Assembly: GCF_000485595.1 (NCBI RefSeq)
Contig: NW_014577266.1
Coordinates: 343,884 to 378,145 of the forward strand
Reading direction: 5' to 3'
DNA from: Priapulus caudatus
Taxonomy: Eukaryota; Priapulida; Priapulimorpha; Priapulimorphida; Priapulidae
DNA: 34,262 nucleotides
Part shown: piece after piece, positions 32,801-34,262 of the stretch
Layout of the letters: every line of letters begins with the position of its first letter
Numbering within the stretch: the stretch's first letter is position 1
Program-made: the position numbers and the translations under genes
Notes under the pieces: generated by a model
What the model was told of the DNA's origin: nothing
Database searches by the model: none
The model's input: the letters and a program-made list of their open reading frames with translations, nothing else

Positions 32801-33931
32801 ACTGAATACAGTGCATGAGTGTTAAGAGTGCAACTAGAAAGTAAATGCCAATAATTGCCAATATTCACACTATTCAGAAATGAGTTGTTACTATGGGTGC
32901 ATTAAAAGTATATACTAATTATAGGCCCTATCTGTTGATGTAGTTGGGGAGGTTAAAATTTAGTAAAGTGCTAAATAAATAATTTTCAGTAAAAATTTAT
33001 GGAATAATAGAAAATAAGTTTTATTAATTTATGAAAAGCCATTATATTTTTTCTCATTCAGCTCGTTTGTATATGATGAATTCAAGAGGATGTACTCAAA
33101 CAATGAGACATCAGAATCTATTCCTTGGTTTTGGGAGCACTTTGATAAAGAAGCCAACTCAATCTGGTATGGAGAGTATAAGTACCCTGAGGATCTCACG
33201 ATGATTTACATGAGCTGCAACCTCATAAATGGTGAGTGCGTGAAATAGTGATGTTGTGGCAGGTACTAGCAAAATGTCATTAAAACCAATATATCATTTT
33301 GCTGCAAGATATTATATTAACAGTGGAGGTTTTAAAGCTTTAAGGAAACTCATAAAAATGTTCTCAAATAAACTAGTTTCACCTGGAATTTCTTGCTATT
33401 ACAGTTTTTGGTAATTTAATGCACGTGTTTTTTAATGTAATGTTGATCCTATATTAAAACAATGGTGTAATAATACACAACTGTTTCTTGTAACTCATTG
33501 CAGGAATGTTCCAGAGGTTAGAGAAGATGAGGAAGGGTGCATTTGGTAGTGTTGTTCTCTTTGGAGAAGACAAGAAAAGCACCATTGCTGCTGTATGGGT
33601 GTGGCAAGGCCAGGACCTTGCCTTTACTGTAAGTATTGGCCAACCAACTTAACTTCGATTAAAATTTTATGTCTAAGCTTGGGTAGCAATTTATTTGAAA
33701 TTATTTTTTACCAGCGAGCTAGATGTTTTTCCTTAGGTTTCTAAGTAAAAAGTTGAACATCTTTTCTTGTACTAACAGCTAAGTCCGGACTGGCAGAGTG
33801 ACTACGAGTCCTACACATGGAAGAAACTTGATGCTGACAGCCCGGAGACAAAGAAAATGGTTGACGAGTACTTCGCATGGGAAGGAGATTTTGATGGCAA
33901 GAAGTTTAACCAAGGGAAGATCTTTAAGTAA
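26804..33931 (+). CDS. EEF1G: Translation elongation factor 1-gamma, ten exons, complete
   Basis: Structural subunit of the eEF1B complex, which recharges eEF1A with GTP during translation elongation in the cytosol. Exons: 26804-26815, 26980-27129, 27942-28005, 28354-28496, 28924-29197, 30589-30662, 32192-32289, 33062-33231, 33504-33628 and 33779-33931. All introns are GT-AG and phases match, giving 420 residues against 437 in human. Residues 1-76 form the GST-like N domain ([20 protein letters not shown]), about 88-210 the GST C domain ([20 protein letters not shown]), 215-263 a Lys/Glu-rich linker, and 264-420 the conserved EF1G domain ([32 protein letters not shown], and C-terminal FNQGKIFK). 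The start gives the usual MAAG and is followed at once by intron 1. A 30-nt cassette exon may lie in intron 6. Intron 5 carries two MITEs. An ATTAAA signal follows the stop. Confidence 0.97.
29528..30125. mobile_element. hAT MITE in eEF1-gamma intron 5
   Basis: The ends cagggctcgaattaa and ttaattcgagccctg are exact inverted repeats for 15 bases. The octamer CCCGCGAC flanks both sides (29520-29527 and 30126-30133), a perfect 8-bp target duplication as made by hAT transposases. It is 598 bases long with internal hairpins built from gacggca words; a 61-codon frame (29898-30083) is not a transposase. Confidence 0.93.
30187..30351. mobile_element. Short TA-flanked MITE in eEF1-gamma intron 5
   Basis: The ends cagaccgaggg and ccctcggtctg are perfect 11-base inverted repeats, flanked by TA on both sides (30185-30186, 30352-30353). 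The AT-rich interior has no coding sequence. Length is 165 bases; the Tc1/mariner superfamily is likely from the TA duplication. Confidence 0.8.
30946..30975 (+). CDS. Possible 30-nt cassette exon of eEF1-gamma
   Basis: In intron 6, AG at 30944-30945 precedes ten codons ([10 protein letters not shown]) that end in AAG|GTATTG. Exons 6 and 7 both join in phase 0, and this segment is also phase 0, so it could be included without a frameshift. Its Lys-rich peptide suits the charged linker, and inclusion would give 430 residues. The acceptor is weak: its pyrimidine tract is broken by gcaaac. It may be chance, since A-rich sequence readily encodes Lys. Confidence 0.25.
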
Positions 33932-33977
33932 TTTCTAAGCCACGCAAATGTGCAGCAATGGTATTTTGGATCTTGAC

Positions 33978-33983
33978 ATTAAA
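33978..33983 (+). terminator. Polyadenylation signal ATTAAA of eEF1-gamma
   Basis: ATTAAA lies 47 bases after the stop codon and is followed about 30 bases later by a T/G-rich stretch (ttgctgttgtgtttttat), the normal order of cleavage and polyadenylation elements. Confidence 0.65.
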
Positions 33984-34182
33984 ATAACATAAATTATGTA
34001 CTGCAAATAATTGCTGTTGTGTTTTTATATCATTTAAATCATTTATTCCATGCAGCACTACAAATAACACATACATAACCTTTTATACATTCAGTGACAT
34101 TCACACTAACATAACTCATTATTAATTGATAGTAATAAGTTCTAACAAGCACAACATATACAATTACATACTGAATTCATTT

Positions 34183-34262
34183 TTAGCTCACCTTAACATC
34201 GTCAAATTGAGCTATTGCCATGGGTCATCGTCCGTCCGTCTGTCCGTCCGTCAACATTTGGT
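34183..34262 (-). repeat. Tail of a GACG-type dispersed repeat at the window edge
   Basis: On the minus strand it reads as GACGGACGGACAGACGGACG, followed about 45 bases later by gtgagctaaaa. This mirrors the tail of the repeat copies ending at 752, 15222 and 18536 (GACG run, about 60 bases, gagctaaaa), but the bases between differ. It is a related family or a diverged member, cut by the window end. Confidence 0.6.

Overview
The window is eukaryotic, almost certainly metazoan. It is intron-rich and AT-rich, has GT-AG splice sites, and is full of short inverted-repeat DNA transposons and microsatellites. Two conserved protein-coding genes are readable exon by exon. A calcineurin regulatory subunit B gene lies on the minus strand (coding exons 7971 down to 4666), and a translation elongation factor 1-gamma gene lies on the plus strand (26804 to 33931). 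Both 5' ends are rich in CpG, while their later exons and introns are poor in it, a pattern seen in genomes with heavily methylated gene bodies. A marine invertebrate (for example a sponge) fits, but the species cannot be fixed from this sequence alone.

Layout. 1-752 is a dispersed repeat with a G-rich head and a GACG-rich tail; two more copies lie at 14.5 and 17.8 kb. 753-4665 has no recognisable gene. 4666-7971 holds five calcineurin B exons, which encode everything from the residues just before EF-hand 1 to the stop. The N-terminal exon is not certain. A GC-rich open exon at 10457-10082 would splice in frame onto it, but would give an unusual N-terminal extension of about 125 residues. Between them lies a diverged 600-bp tandem pair. 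10.5-13.4 kb is a patchwork of foldback-like debris, a MITE with telomere-like sequence at its centre, and a decayed piggyBac-like transposase start.

13401-20646 is a 3.3-kb tandem duplication, junctioned at a 7-base ACAATAA repeat. The second copy is full of single-base indels and contains a 619-base N gap, whose flanks are nearly adjacent in the first copy. It may be a real duplication or two haplotypes scaffolded side by side. 20.5-26.0 kb carries a series of non-autonomous DNA transposons: a CAGGG-ended element, a pogo/Tigger-like MITE, a hAT-like MITE, and a 1.19-kb foldback element with 8-bp target duplications that itself carries a nested MITE.

26.8-33.9 kb is the ten-exon eEF1-gamma gene, with a pyrimidine tract typical of TOP mRNAs just before its start codon and two MITEs in intron 5. 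The window ends in the tail of another GACG-type repeat. Calcineurin B (calcium signalling) and eEF1-gamma (translation elongation) share no pathway; their presence in one window looks incidental. I found no convincing new biological system. The best leads are the possible calcineurin B extension, the foldback element, the telomere-like MITE cores and the possible 30-nt cassette exon in eEF1-gamma.
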